Assembly (NCBI GenBank): GCA_034678415.1
Contig: JAXDBV010000006.1
Span: 1 to 16,280, forward strand
Length of the DNA stretch: 16,280 bases
Reading direction: 5' to 3'
Source of the DNA: JAXDBV01 sp034678415
GTDB taxonomy: Bacteria; Bacteroidota; Bacteroidia; Bacteroidales; VadinHA17
Part shown: in pieces, positions 1-7,175 of the stretch
How positions within the stretch are numbered: the first letter of the stretch is position 1
How the letters are laid out: every line of letters starts with the position of its first letter
Translations under genes and position numbers: made by a program
Notes under the pieces: generated by a model
Seen by the model: the letters and a program-made list of their open reading frames with translations, nothing else
Databases searched by the model: none
Told to the model about the DNA's origin: nothing

Positions 1-722
1 CGTCTCAGCTCAAACTTTTTCCCGAGGTAAACCCTTCGCACCTGTTCATCCTCGGCCAGTTCTTCCGAGGTGCCTGATTTCAGGATCTCACCGTCGAGGA
101 GGAGGTATGACCGGTTGGTGATAGACAGGGTCTCATGGACGTTGTGATCGGTGATCAGTATGCCGATGTTTTTATCCTTAAGCTTGGATACAATGTATTG
201 TATATCTTCGACGGCGATGGGGTCGACGCCTGCGAAGGGTTCATCAAGGAGGATGAACTTGGGATTGATGGCCAGTGCCCTGGCGATCTCGGTTCTTCTT
301 CTTTCACCACCGGAGAGCTGGTAGCCCATACTCCTGCGAATTTTCTGAAGGCCGAACTCGTCCAGCAATGCTTCAATGCGCTGCTCCTGTTCCGCCTTAT
401 CGATGTGGTTCATCTCAAGTACCGCCCTCAGGTTTTCTTCCACACTCAGTTTTCTGAATACGGAAGCTTCCTGTGACAGATAGCCGATACCTTTCTGAGC
501 CCTTTTATAAACCGGCAATCCCGTGATATCTTCCTGGTCGAGATAGATCTTCCCCCAGTTAGGCACGATCAGTCCGACAATCATATAAAATGAAGTGGTT
601 TTGCCGGCACCGTTCGGGCCAAGTAGTCCGACGATCTCTCCCTGCTCAACCGCGATAGATACATTACGCACGACCGTCCGTTTGCGGTATCTTTTTACCA
701 GATTCTCGGTGGATAAACGCAT
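1..722 (-). CDS. lptB: LPS export ABC transporter ATP-binding protein LptB (3' end cut by window edge)
   Basis: Cytoplasmic ATPase of the Lpt machine, which extracts lipopolysaccharide from the inner membrane (with LptF and LptG) and pushes it across the periplasm. I translated 240 codons from the ATG at 722 to the left edge without a stop. An in-frame TGA three codons upstream makes this the only plausible ATG. Visible motifs are Walker A GPNGAGKTT (residues 35-43), Q-loop Q84, ABC signature LSGGE (136-140), Walker B FILLDE (156-161) and H-loop H193. The end, VRRVYLGKKFEL, matches the family's conserved C-terminus. E. coli LptB is 241 residues, so only a few residues should be missing. LptB is told apart from other ABC ATPases by GYLSQEASVFRKL (80-92) and this C-terminus. 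It lies 58 bp downstream of tatC on the same strand, with its own candidate promoter in the gap. The identity is secure. Confidence 0.95.
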   Translation of the reverse strand, partial: MRLSTENLVKRYRKRTVVRNVSIAVEQGEIVGLLGPNGAGKTTSFYMIVGLIVPNWGKIYLDQEDITGLPVYKRAQKGIGYLSQEASVFRKLSVEENLRAVLEMNHIDKAEQEQRIEALLDEFGLQKIRRSMGYQLSGGERRRTEIARALAINPKFILLDEPFAGVDPIAVEDIQYIVSKLKDKNIGILITDHNVHETLSITNRSYLLLDGEILKSGTSEELAEDEQVRRVYLGKKFELR

Positions 723-759
723 GTACTGTCAGTGTGTATGGTTTCGGGTTACTGGTATG

Positions 760-767
760 CAAAGGTA
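760..767 (-). promoter_or_regulatory. Candidate Bacteroidota -7 element for lptB
   Basis: On the minus strand this reads TACCTTTG, a perfect match to the Bacteroidota sigma-ABfr -7 consensus TAnnTTTG, and it is followed by CA. It lies in the gap between tatC and lptB, 37 bp before the lptB ATG. I see no clear TTG-type -33 box at the usual spacing of about 20 bp. Use of the promoter is therefore an inference: lptB may be transcribed from here as well as by read-through from tatC. Confidence 0.5.
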
Positions 768-780
768 CAAAAAACATTCT

Positions 781-1632
781 TTAACCGGCCTGTACCTTTT
801 GTTCAGCCAGTCTTTCTTCTTCCTCCTTTGACTCTTTCTTACGGATAATGGATCTAGAGATGGCAATACTGATCTCGTACAACAGGATCAGGGGAAGGCT
901 TACCAGTATCTGGCTGAAGATATCCGGAGGGGTGATGACAGCAGCTACCACAAGTATGAGCACTATCGCATGCCTCCTGTATTTTTTAAGGAATTCGGGA
1001 GTGACCAGTCCGATCCTGGTAAGGAAAAACACCAGGGCCGGCAGCTCAAATATTACCCCGCTTCCCAGCACAACGGAACTGATGGTGCTGATATACGAGA
1101 TGAGGTTTACCTGGTTCTTCACCTGGTCGCTGACGATATACGATCCGAAGAAATGCGTGGTCAGGGGAACGATAACATAATAACCAAAAAGCACACCAAT
1201 TGCAAACAACAGTGAGGTGAATAAAACCGCACCCCTGGCATGACGGCGTTCCCTGGTGTATAATGCTGGTCTGACGAATCTCCAGAACTCATAAAAGAGA
1301 TAGGGGAAACCCAGCACTAGGCCGGCAATGAAGGAGACCATGATATGGGTTGTGAACTGTCCCGAGATGTTGATATTGATCAGTTCCAGCGGTTTCCGGT
1401 TGATGCACAGCTTTTCGGCACCCACCAGTTCACCAAAACTGCAGAGAATGCGGTTGGTGAAGAAGGATGGATTTTTCGGTGCCAGCAGAACCTTGTCAAA
1501 AATAATATCCTTGAAAATAAAAGCAACCACCCCTACCACCACAACGGCAATGACGGAACGGATAATGTGCCAGCGCAGTTCTTCCAGGTGTTCCAGGAAT
1601 GACATCTCCGCCTTGTTGTCTGCTTTCGCCAT
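781..1632 (-). CDS. tatC: Sec-independent (twin-arginine) protein translocase subunit TatC
   Basis: Polytopic inner-membrane core of the Tat translocon, which recognises twin-arginine signal peptides and, with TatA/B-type proteins, exports folded proteins. The 283-residue protein shows the family pattern: FLEHLEELR near the N-terminus (residues 12-20), about six hydrophobic segments, a conserved loop with FPYLFYEFWRFVRPALYTRE, and TPPDIFSQ before the last membrane helices. The C-terminus is a charged cytosolic tail rich in Lys and Glu. The start at 1632 places the conserved FLEHLEELR about 12 residues in, as usual. No tatA or tatB gene is present in the window. It is the first gene of a leftward unit with lptB, an order often kept in Bacteroidota. 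The kpsF/gutQ-like sugar-phosphate isomerase gene that I recall beside this pair in related genomes is absent here. A perfect TAnnTTTG element lies 52 bp upstream. Confidence 0.95.
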   Translation of the reverse strand: MAKADNKAEMSFLEHLEELRWHIIRSVIAVVVVGVVAFIFKDIIFDKVLLAPKNPSFFTNRILCSFGELVGAEKLCINRKPLELININISGQFTTHIMVSFIAGLVLGFPYLFYEFWRFVRPALYTRERRHARGAVLFTSLLFAIGVLFGYYVIVPLTTHFFGSYIVSDQVKNQVNLISYISTISSVVLGSGVIFELPALVFFLTRIGLVTPEFLKKYRRHAIVLILVVAAVITPPDIFSQILVSLPLILLYEISIAISRSIIRKKESKEEEERLAEQKVQAG

Positions 1633-1907
1633 CAGGTAAACAATTGCAGGCCTGTCAGTGAATGGCCGGTTCAGGATTAGCCGACAAATTTAAAAAAACC
1701 GTGCCAATATTCGGGTCGCATGAATCAAAAAATTCTTATCTTCGTTCCTTTTTCAGAAAGTTAAAAAATGTAAATAAATAGCATTGAAGTTATGGAAAGA
1801 CCGAAAAAAATTAGTATATTTAAAATAAAGTACTTCTGTTCTGATCAAATCTCTGTTGTATCTAAGGAAATATCAGATGACTGAAAAAGAGAAGAAGGCG
1901 ATTAGTA
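1633..1907. other. AT-rich divergent intergenic region tatC/recQ
   Basis: This 275-bp region is clearly more AT-rich than the flanking genes, with many A/T runs between 1690 and 1830. It holds the candidate tatC promoter and a weaker candidate for recQ, TATATTTA at 1815-1822 on the plus strand (one mismatch to TAnnTTTG). A 23-codon reading frame beginning ATG at 1877 overlaps the recQ start in another frame and has no recognisable product. I see no remnant of another gene and no RNA gene here. Confidence 0.6.
1685..1692 (-). promoter_or_regulatory. Candidate Bacteroidota -7 element for tatC
   Basis: On the minus strand this reads TAAATTTG, an exact match to TAnnTTTG. It is placed to start a transcript roughly 45 nt before the tatC ATG. 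A convincing -33 TTG box is not seen at about 20 bp spacing. The element supports tatC being the first gene of its transcript. Confidence 0.5.
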
Positions 1908-4109
1908 GTGCAGATCATGAGTATTGGTGTAGACATATCCTTAGTTGAATATCTAAAAAAATATTTCGGATTCAGCTCTTTCAAGGGCAACCAGGAGGTA
2001 ATTATCCGTAACGTCCTTACGGGGAATGACACCTTTGTTCTTATGCCCACGGGGGGAGGCAAGTCGTTGTGTTACCAGCTGCCCGCTATTCTGATGAAGG
2101 GCACTGCCATCATCATCTCGCCTCTCATTGCCCTGATGAAGAACCAGGTTGATTCGATGCGCAGTTTCAGCATGGAAGACGGGGTGGCACATTTCCTCAA
2201 CTCATCCTTGTCAAAAAATGCTATAGCCACGGTGAAGAAAGATGTGAGTGAATCACACACAAAGTTATTATTCGTGGCTCCTGAATCGCTCACCAAGAAG
2301 GAGAATATTGAGTTTCTCAAAAAGATCAGGATCTCTTTCTATGCGGTTGATGAAGCGCATTGCATATCCGAGTGGGGGCATGATTTCAGGCCTGAGTACC
2401 GCCGGATAAGGCCCATCATCAATGAGATAGGACCGGCTCCCATTATTGCCCTTACGGCTACCGCCACCCCCAAAGTGCAGCATGATATACTGAAAACCCT
2501 GGGGATACAATCGGCCAACATCTTCAGGTCATCCTTTAACCGTCCGAACCTTTATTATGAGGTACGGCCTAAGCTGGGGGCAACCAGGGAAATCATCCGG
2601 TATATTAAGAATAATCCGGGAAAATCGGGCATCCTGTATTGCCTCAGCCGCAAGAAGGTGGAAGAGATGGCTGAGATTTTGCAGGTCAATGGTATCAAGG
2701 CACTACCTTACCATGCAGGTATGGACGCTGCCACCCGTGCCATGAACCAGGATAAGTTCCTTATGGAAGAGGTGGACATCATCGTTGCCACCATCGCGTT
2801 TGGCATGGGTATCGATAAACCTGATGTGCGGTTCGTTATCCATTACGATATTCCCAAGAGCCTGGAAGGCTACTACCAGGAGACCGGCCGGGCCGGCCGT
2901 GACGGCGGAGAAGGACGTTGTCTGGCATTCTATAGCTATAAAGACATACAGAAACTGGAAAAATTCATGCAGGGCAAACCGGTGGCGGAACAGGAGATCG
3001 GCAAACAGCTGCTCATGGAGACGGTGGCCTATGCCGAATCATCCGTATGCCGACGCCGGCAGCTGCTTCACTACTTCGGCGAGGAATACAGGGAAGAGAA
3101 CTGCCTGAGCTGCGATAACTGTATCCACCCGAAAGTACAGTTCGATGGACAGGAATACCTTGAAAAGGTGCTGGAGGCAGTGCTCGAGGTGAAGGAAAAG
3201 TTCAAAGCCGAACATATTGCCAATATACTGGCCGGAAAAGTGAACGCGGCTATTCGATCTTATCACCACCATCACCTGGAAATCTTTGGCAGTGGAGAAG
3301 AGAAAGATGAGAAATTCTGGCAGGCCGTGATCAGGCAAGCCCTCATTGGAAAATTCCTCGTAAAGGATATTGAAAACTACGGACTGCTCAAACTCACCGA
3401 CAAAGGACGGGCTTTCCTCGAGACACCCTATTCATACATGCTTACCCAGGATCATGACTACGGTGACCAGGATGACGAGGAAGTCATGGCCAGCTATAGC
3501 AAGACCGGTACGGTCGACGAGGAACTGTTCAATATATTGAAGGACTTGAGGAAAAAGATCGCAAAGGACAGAAACCTCCCGCCATTCATTATTTTCCAGG
3601 ATCTTTCCCTCGAGGACATGGCCACCCAGTATCCGGTTACGCTCCAGGAACTTCAAAATATCAGCGGGGTAGGGATGGGCAAAGCCCAGAAATTCGGAAA
3701 AGAGTTCGTGGAACTGATCAAAAAATACGTAGAGGAGAACGAGATCATCCGTCCGCAGGATATGGTGGTTAAATCGGTGGTGAATAAGTCGGGTCTGAAG
3801 GTATATATCATACAGAACATCGACCGTAAGATACCCCTCGATATTATTGCCGATGCGAAAAACCTCGAGATGAACGATCTGCTTAAAGAAATTGAATCCA
3901 TTGTGCAATCGGGTACCCGGCTTAACCTGGATTACTATATCGATGAGGTGCTCGACCGCGATCATCAGCAGGAAATATTTGAATATTTCCGTGAAGAAGC
4001 CGAGACAGAATCAATAGAGGAAGCGCTCAGCCAGCTGGGGGAAGAAGATTTTACAGAAGAAGATATCCGCCTCATGAGAATCAAATTCTTCTCCGAAATG
4101 GGGAATTGA
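1908..4109 (+). CDS. recQ: ATP-dependent DNA helicase RecQ
   Basis: 3'-5' DNA helicase of the RecF recombination and repair pathway. The protein (733 residues from the GTG at 1908) shows Walker A PTGGGKS (47-53), the DEAH box (148-151) followed by CISEWGHDFRPEY, and motif VI QETGRAGRDG (324-333). A zinc site has Cys381, 399, 402 and 405. A winged-helix RQC region follows at about 415-510, with a His run at 453-456. The HRDC domain is at about 535-612, with VGMGKAQKFG. A C-terminal extension of about 110 residues resembles the helix-turn-helix tail common in Bacteroidota RecQ. An ATG at 1917, three codons in, is an equally possible start; an in-frame TGA at 1878 rules out anything longer. The gene is monocistronic, divergent from tatC and convergent with the permease gene. 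Length and domain order are complete. Confidence 0.96.
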   Translation: MQIMSIGVDISLVEYLKKYFGFSSFKGNQEVIIRNVLTGNDTFVLMPTGGGKSLCYQLPAILMKGTAIIISPLIALMKNQVDSMRSFSMEDGVAHFLNSSLSKNAIATVKKDVSESHTKLLFVAPESLTKKENIEFLKKIRISFYAVDEAHCISEWGHDFRPEYRRIRPIINEIGPAPIIALTATATPKVQHDILKTLGIQSANIFRSSFNRPNLYYEVRPKLGATREIIRYIKNNPGKSGILYCLSRKKVEEMAEILQVNGIKALPYHAGMDAATRAMNQDKFLMEEVDIIVATIAFGMGIDKPDVRFVIHYDIPKSLEGYYQETGRAGRDGGEGRCLAFYSYKDIQKLEKFMQGKPVAEQEIGKQLLMETVAYAESSVCRRRQLLHYFGEEYREENCLSCDNCIHPKVQFDGQEYLEKVLEAVLEVKEKFKAEHIANILAGKVNAAIRSYHHHHLEIFGSGEEKDEKFWQAVIRQALIGKFLVKDIENYGLLKLTDKGRAFLETPYSYMLTQDHDYGDQDDEEVMASYSKTGTVDEELFNILKDLRKKIAKDRNLPPFIIFQDLSLEDMATQYPVTLQELQNISGVGMGKAQKFGKEFVELIKKYVEENEIIRPQDMVVKSVVNKSGLKVYIIQNIDRKIPLDIIADAKNLEMNDLLKEIESIVQSGTRLNLDYYIDEVLDRDHQQEIFEYFREEAETESIEEALSQLGEEDFTEEDIRLMRIKFFSEMGN

Positions 4110-4328
4110 TACTGCTGACCCATCTCATCACAATCCGTTGGAAATATTTGCGCATCGATCCGTTGAGCGGTTATGGCTGTGCATCAGCCGATCCGCCGGA
4201 TTAATATGGCATTTACTTTCCGGGATATGGCAGGGCTCCGGGTGAAAAGAAAGCGATGTAGAGATGAGGTGGGTTGGCAGGCGAAGGAGGCCAGCCACCT
4301 GATCTTCCATGAGCAACAGGATAACGCC
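4110..4328. other. Convergent intergenic region recQ / permease
   Basis: The 219-bp space between two convergent genes has no recognisable coding sequence. It contains an imperfect 12-bp inverted repeat (4118-4129 with 4263-4274, 11 of 12 matching), an 8-bp direct repeat ATCCGTTG (4133-4140 and 4158-4165), and the hairpin listed separately at 4267-4300. Open frames of about 60 codons on either strand have no recognisable motif. Confidence 0.5.
4267..4300. terminator. Strong hairpin downstream of both convergent genes, possible terminator
   Basis: The left arm AGGTGGGTTGGC (4267-4278) pairs with GCCAGCCACCT (4290-4300): eleven pairs, one of them G-T, one bulged G at 4273, and an 11-nt loop. 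It begins 28 bp beyond the permease stop and 157 bp beyond the recQ stop. Neither strand has a clean run of T directly after the stem, although TTTC/TTTT runs occur about 15-20 nt further on the minus strand. It could be an intrinsic terminator or a 3'-end stabiliser, most plausibly for the leftward transcript. Confidence 0.4.
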
Positions 4329-5549
4329 TCAGGAGACTTCCCTGGTATCCAGTGCATCCCTCAGTCCGTTTCCCGCAAGGGTAAAGGCCAATACCATAAT
4401 CATGATTGCGAGGCCTGGCAGGATGGCCAGGTATGCCTTGTCAACAATGATGTACCCGTAATGATCCTTGATCATGTTGCCCCACGATGGTACTGGCGGC
4501 TGGACACCGATCCCCAGGAAGCTCAGCCCAGCCTCAATGAGTATGGCGGATGCAAAGTTGGCGGCGGAGATGATAATCACCGGGGAGATGACGTTCGGAA
4601 GGATGTGTCGGAAGAGGATGCGGAAATGACCGAATCCCAGTGCCCTGGCTGCCTCCACGTATTCTTTCTCACGGGCGGAGAGCACCTGGCCGCGCACGAT
4701 ACGGGCCACCTCAACCCACATCGTCAGACCGACGGCAATGAAAATCTGCCAGAAGCCCTTTCCCAGCACGAGTGTAATGGCAATAACCATGAGCAGGGTG
4801 GGGATTGACCAAACCACGTTGATGATCCACATGATGATCTTGTCGATGATCCCCCTGAAATAGCCAGCGAGAGCTCCCAGGCTTACCCCTATGAGGAGGG
4901 AGATCAGCACAGAAATGAATCCCACGGAGAGGGATACACGGGTGCCCAGCAACAACCGGCTAAGCAGATCCCTGCCGAAACGGTCGGTGCCCAGGAGAAA
5001 GCGTTTACGGATGATATGATCCCGTTGTATGATCTCCCTGAGGTCTTTCACAGCCATGATTTTTGTCCTGTCATATATGTCAGTAAACGACACACTGTCG
5101 TTGTGATACACAACATCGGCATCATACTTCAGGGGATACACCACATCGGGAAGCAGGATGTCGCGGATGAATGGCTCATCGGATGCTGCCTCGTTATATT
5201 CTTCCACGTGGATACGATCGTTGTCGAACCAGTAGCGATTGAGGGGTATCATCTGCCACGGCGACGGCGTACCCGTCAGTATCCTCCGGAGAATACCCGC
5301 AGGCACGACTTCCTGGTTCCGGGCCATCCTGAGCATGGTCACACTAAAACCGGGCTTTTTCGTTTCCAGTTCCAGGAACTGATGATTGCAGTAAGGTGAT
5401 GGATCAGGAACCAGCAGGTAGGCAAAGAATGCTACGAGCACCGAACCGGCGATCATGAAAAGAGAAATCACCGACAAAGGATTGCGTGTAAATCTTCTCC
5501 AGGCAATGGTACCCGGTGAAATGCCTTTATTTTTTCTTCTGAATACCAC
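4329..5549 (-). CDS. ABC transporter permease, OppC/DppC (peptide/nickel) family
   Basis: Inner-membrane permease of the binding-protein-dependent oligopeptide/dipeptide/nickel class. The 406 residues have an N-terminal OppC_N-like membrane helix (about 26-46), a long non-membrane segment (about 47-185), then GTDRFGRDLLSRLLLG (187-202), which opens the conserved permease domain. The ATPase-coupling EAA loop follows (EYVEAARALGFG, 296-307), then AGLSFLGIGVQPP (340-352). The extracytoplasmic segment between helix 1 and the core is well over twice the length usual in enterobacterial OppC/DppC; longer inserts are, as far as I recall, common in Bacteroidota homologues. The start is GTG at 5549, with a stop two codons upstream and no nearby ATG. 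No partner permease, ATPase or solute-binding protein is in the window, so the substrate cannot be told. It sits 21 bp after the glycosyltransferase gene as the last gene of the leftward string. Confidence 0.9.
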   Translation of the reverse strand: MVFRRKNKGISPGTIAWRRFTRNPLSVISLFMIAGSVLVAFFAYLLVPDPSPYCNHQFLELETKKPGFSVTMLRMARNQEVVPAGILRRILTGTPSPWQMIPLNRYWFDNDRIHVEEYNEAASDEPFIRDILLPDVVYPLKYDADVVYHNDSVSFTDIYDRTKIMAVKDLREIIQRDHIIRKRFLLGTDRFGRDLLSRLLLGTRVSLSVGFISVLISLLIGVSLGALAGYFRGIIDKIIMWIINVVWSIPTLLMVIAITLVLGKGFWQIFIAVGLTMWVEVARIVRGQVLSAREKEYVEAARALGFGHFRILFRHILPNVISPVIIISAANFASAILIEAGLSFLGIGVQPPVPSWGNMIKDHYGYIIVDKAYLAILPGLAIMIMVLAFTLAGNGLRDALDTREVS

Positions 5550-5570
5550 CGGTTAAATGTAAAACAAATT

Positions 5571-6686
5571 CTAATTGTTTCTTCCCTTCCATCTGAACCG
5601 CCCGGGAAAAGACAATACGGGCAAGAGACTTATATAAAAAATATAGACGAACTGGAAGAGGGGCAGTAATTTCCGGAGGTTTTTCTTGTTAAAATATATT
5701 AAGGAATTATTTAATAATATAAAATCAATTATGCATTTAATTAAGAATAATAATAAGAATATTAAAATAAATTTAGAATTAATTAAACTTAATAATAATA
5801 TTAATAACAGCAACAGGTTTGTGCTCCAGACGACGGTTTCGGTGATGATGACATCTTTATCACGGTAATGCAAGCTTTTGGATGTCCAGCGCATCCGCTG
5901 GTGGATAAAATCCCTGAAGCAGCGGGGAGGTTCTGTTTGTACCACTGCTGCCGGTGATTTCAGGAACAGGATACGGTTTTCAGGAGTTTTTTTCAAGTGG
6001 AGCATAAAGAACACATCATCACCGGAGGCGATGCGTGTATTCAGCAGGGAGGCATAGCTGCTATAGATGTGTCTTGGGAATGCCATATTGGCGGCGTTAC
6101 ACATGACGGGTGCCCCGTAGCCGGCCGCTCCCGCACCGGCGGTCACGAGGCTGACGAACTCCATATCCACCCACTGTCCCGCGATGTTGTGACTGTAAGG
6201 GAAGGTTACCGGACCGCAGATGAGGGCCGGCCGGTAGTCCTCCCAGAAGGAGAGGAGCGTCATGAGCCAGTCTCTTCCCGGCAGACAGTCCCCGTCGATG
6301 GTGACCACCAGGTCGTTAGATGAATGTTCCACTCCTTTCCGTACCGCATATTTCTTTCCCTGGTATCGTTCCAGCCGCAGGACCTGCACCCATGTTTTTT
6401 CTCTGGAGAAAGACTCGGCCAGTTCCCATGTATGGTCTTCGGAATGATCGTCAACGATCACCACATTAAAAAGATCGTGATGGAGGGATTGGCGTTCGAG
6501 GCATTCAAGAAGCGCCGGCAGGTGGTTCTCCTCATTCCTCACTGCAATGACCACCGATATCCTTGTCTGTCCGGATGGGGGATGGGCCGTGTATTCGGGA
6601 ATCCTTTTCCATCCCTTATGGAAGGAGATGATCAGCATCCCATAGAGAAGCATGACAAGTGATACGGCAAGAAAGAGAATTATCAT
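5571..6686 (-). CDS. Membrane-associated family 2 glycosyltransferase
   Basis: Predicted inverting glycosyltransferase with a cytosolic GT-A domain, probably adding sugars to a lipid-linked or surface glycan. The protein (371 residues) has an N-terminal membrane helix (1-22). The catalytic domain starts at about 43 (ISVVIAVRNEE), with nucleotide-binding VDDHS (78-82), metal-binding DGD (131-133), catalytic-base region GDD (222-224) and QRMRW (263-267), the QxxRW acceptor motif of processive-type enzymes. About three C-terminal hydrophobic segments span 286-362, and the protein ends in a basic WKGRNN tail. The donor and acceptor cannot be read from the sequence. Codons 293-332 are strikingly AT-rich (14 of 15 Leu codons are TTA) although the rest of the gene favours CTN; the frame stays intact. 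It lies 18 bp after the GNAT gene and 21 bp before the permease gene. Confidence 0.9.
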   Translation of the reverse strand: MIILFLAVSLVMLLYGMLIISFHKGWKRIPEYTAHPPSGQTRISVVIAVRNEENHLPALLECLERQSLHHDLFNVVIVDDHSEDHTWELAESFSREKTWVQVLRLERYQGKKYAVRKGVEHSSNDLVVTIDGDCLPGRDWLMTLLSFWEDYRPALICGPVTFPYSHNIAGQWVDMEFVSLVTAGAGAAGYGAPVMCNAANMAFPRHIYSSYASLLNTRIASGDDVFFMLHLKKTPENRILFLKSPAAVVQTEPPRCFRDFIHQRMRWTSKSLHYRDKDVIITETVVWSTNLLLLLILLLSLINSKFILIFLLLFLIKCIIDFILLNNSLIYFNKKNLRKLLPLFQFVYIFYISLLPVLSFPGRFRWKGRNN

Positions 6687-6704
6687 AGGGATGCCCCGGA
6701 CAGT

Positions 6705-7175
6705 CTATTTAATCCATTCATAGGTGCGGTAATGATTCCCGTCCATACCCATTGCCTCATACACCTTTTGTGCCGTCCGGTTGGTAAAATCAACGTATAG
6801 CCGGAGGCCGACAAGTTGTTCATCGTTTTCCACCCTTTGTTTCAGGAACCGGTACATTTGTCTGAAGACGCCTTTTCCCCTGTACTCCGGGATGATGAAT
6901 ACCGATTGTATCCACCATATCTGCCCGTTTCTCCAGTCGCTCCATTCATAGGTTATGAGGAGGGAGCCGATAATCAGGCCGTCATGCTCGGCCACATAAT
7001 ACTGTCCTTTTGAAGGGTCATCCATTACGGCCCTCACTCCTTTATTCACCCTTTCGTCATCCAGCTGCAGGTTTTCCGTTTCTCTCGCCATCCTAAGCTG
7101 GAAATCGACGATGAACGGGTGGTCGTGCGGTTTGGCCGGGCGTACCAGTATTTCGGATTTATTGCTTGTATTCAT
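6705..7175 (-). CDS. GNAT family N-acetyltransferase
   Basis: Small acetyl-CoA-dependent acetyltransferase of 156 residues, the usual size for a single GNAT domain. The acetyl-CoA pyrophosphate-binding motif A is seen in SVFIIPEYRGKGVFRQMY (91-108), with the RGKGVF loop. Motif B is NRTAQKVYEAMGM (132-144), and beta-4 carries YEWSDWRNGQIWWIQSV. The start ATG at 7175 lies inside the end of carB, giving a 17-bp overlap that suggests translational coupling to carB. The acceptor is unknown; proteins of this type modify amines, amino acids or protein N-termini. The position after carB suggests, weakly, a metabolic substrate. It does not resemble the long ArgA-type N-acetylglutamate synthase. Confidence 0.9.
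   Translation of the reverse strand: MNTSNKSEILVRPAKPHDHPFIVDFQLRMARETENLQLDDERVNKGVRAVMDDPSKGQYYVAEHDGLIIGSLLITYEWSDWRNGQIWWIQSVFIIPEYRGKGVFRQMYRFLKQRVENDEQLVGLRLYVDFTNRTAQKVYEAMGMDGNHYRTYEWIK

Noticed and set aside
1877..1948. 23-codon ATG frame just upstream of and overlapping recQ, considered as a leader peptide
   Set aside because: No regulatory codon run or attenuator hairpins are present, and it is short enough to occur by chance.
4110..4328. Inverted repeats considered as ends of a small transposon-like element
   Set aside because: Only one arm pair, imperfect, with no flanking direct duplication. It is better explained as RNA hairpins between convergent genes.
4173..4808. 211-codon open frame on the plus strand opposite the permease gene
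   Set aside because: It is composition-driven, with low-complexity polar residues and no motif, and lies mostly antisense to the well-supported permease.
5550..5570. Possible promoter TAGAATTTG between the glycosyltransferase and permease genes
   Set aside because: The spacing between TA and TTTG is three bases instead of two, and the 21-bp gap fits co-transcription.
5691..5810. AT-rich stretch considered as an origin, attachment site or insertion-sequence scar
   Set aside because: The glycosyltransferase frame runs through it unbroken, and it has no terminal repeats, target duplications or DnaA-box cluster.
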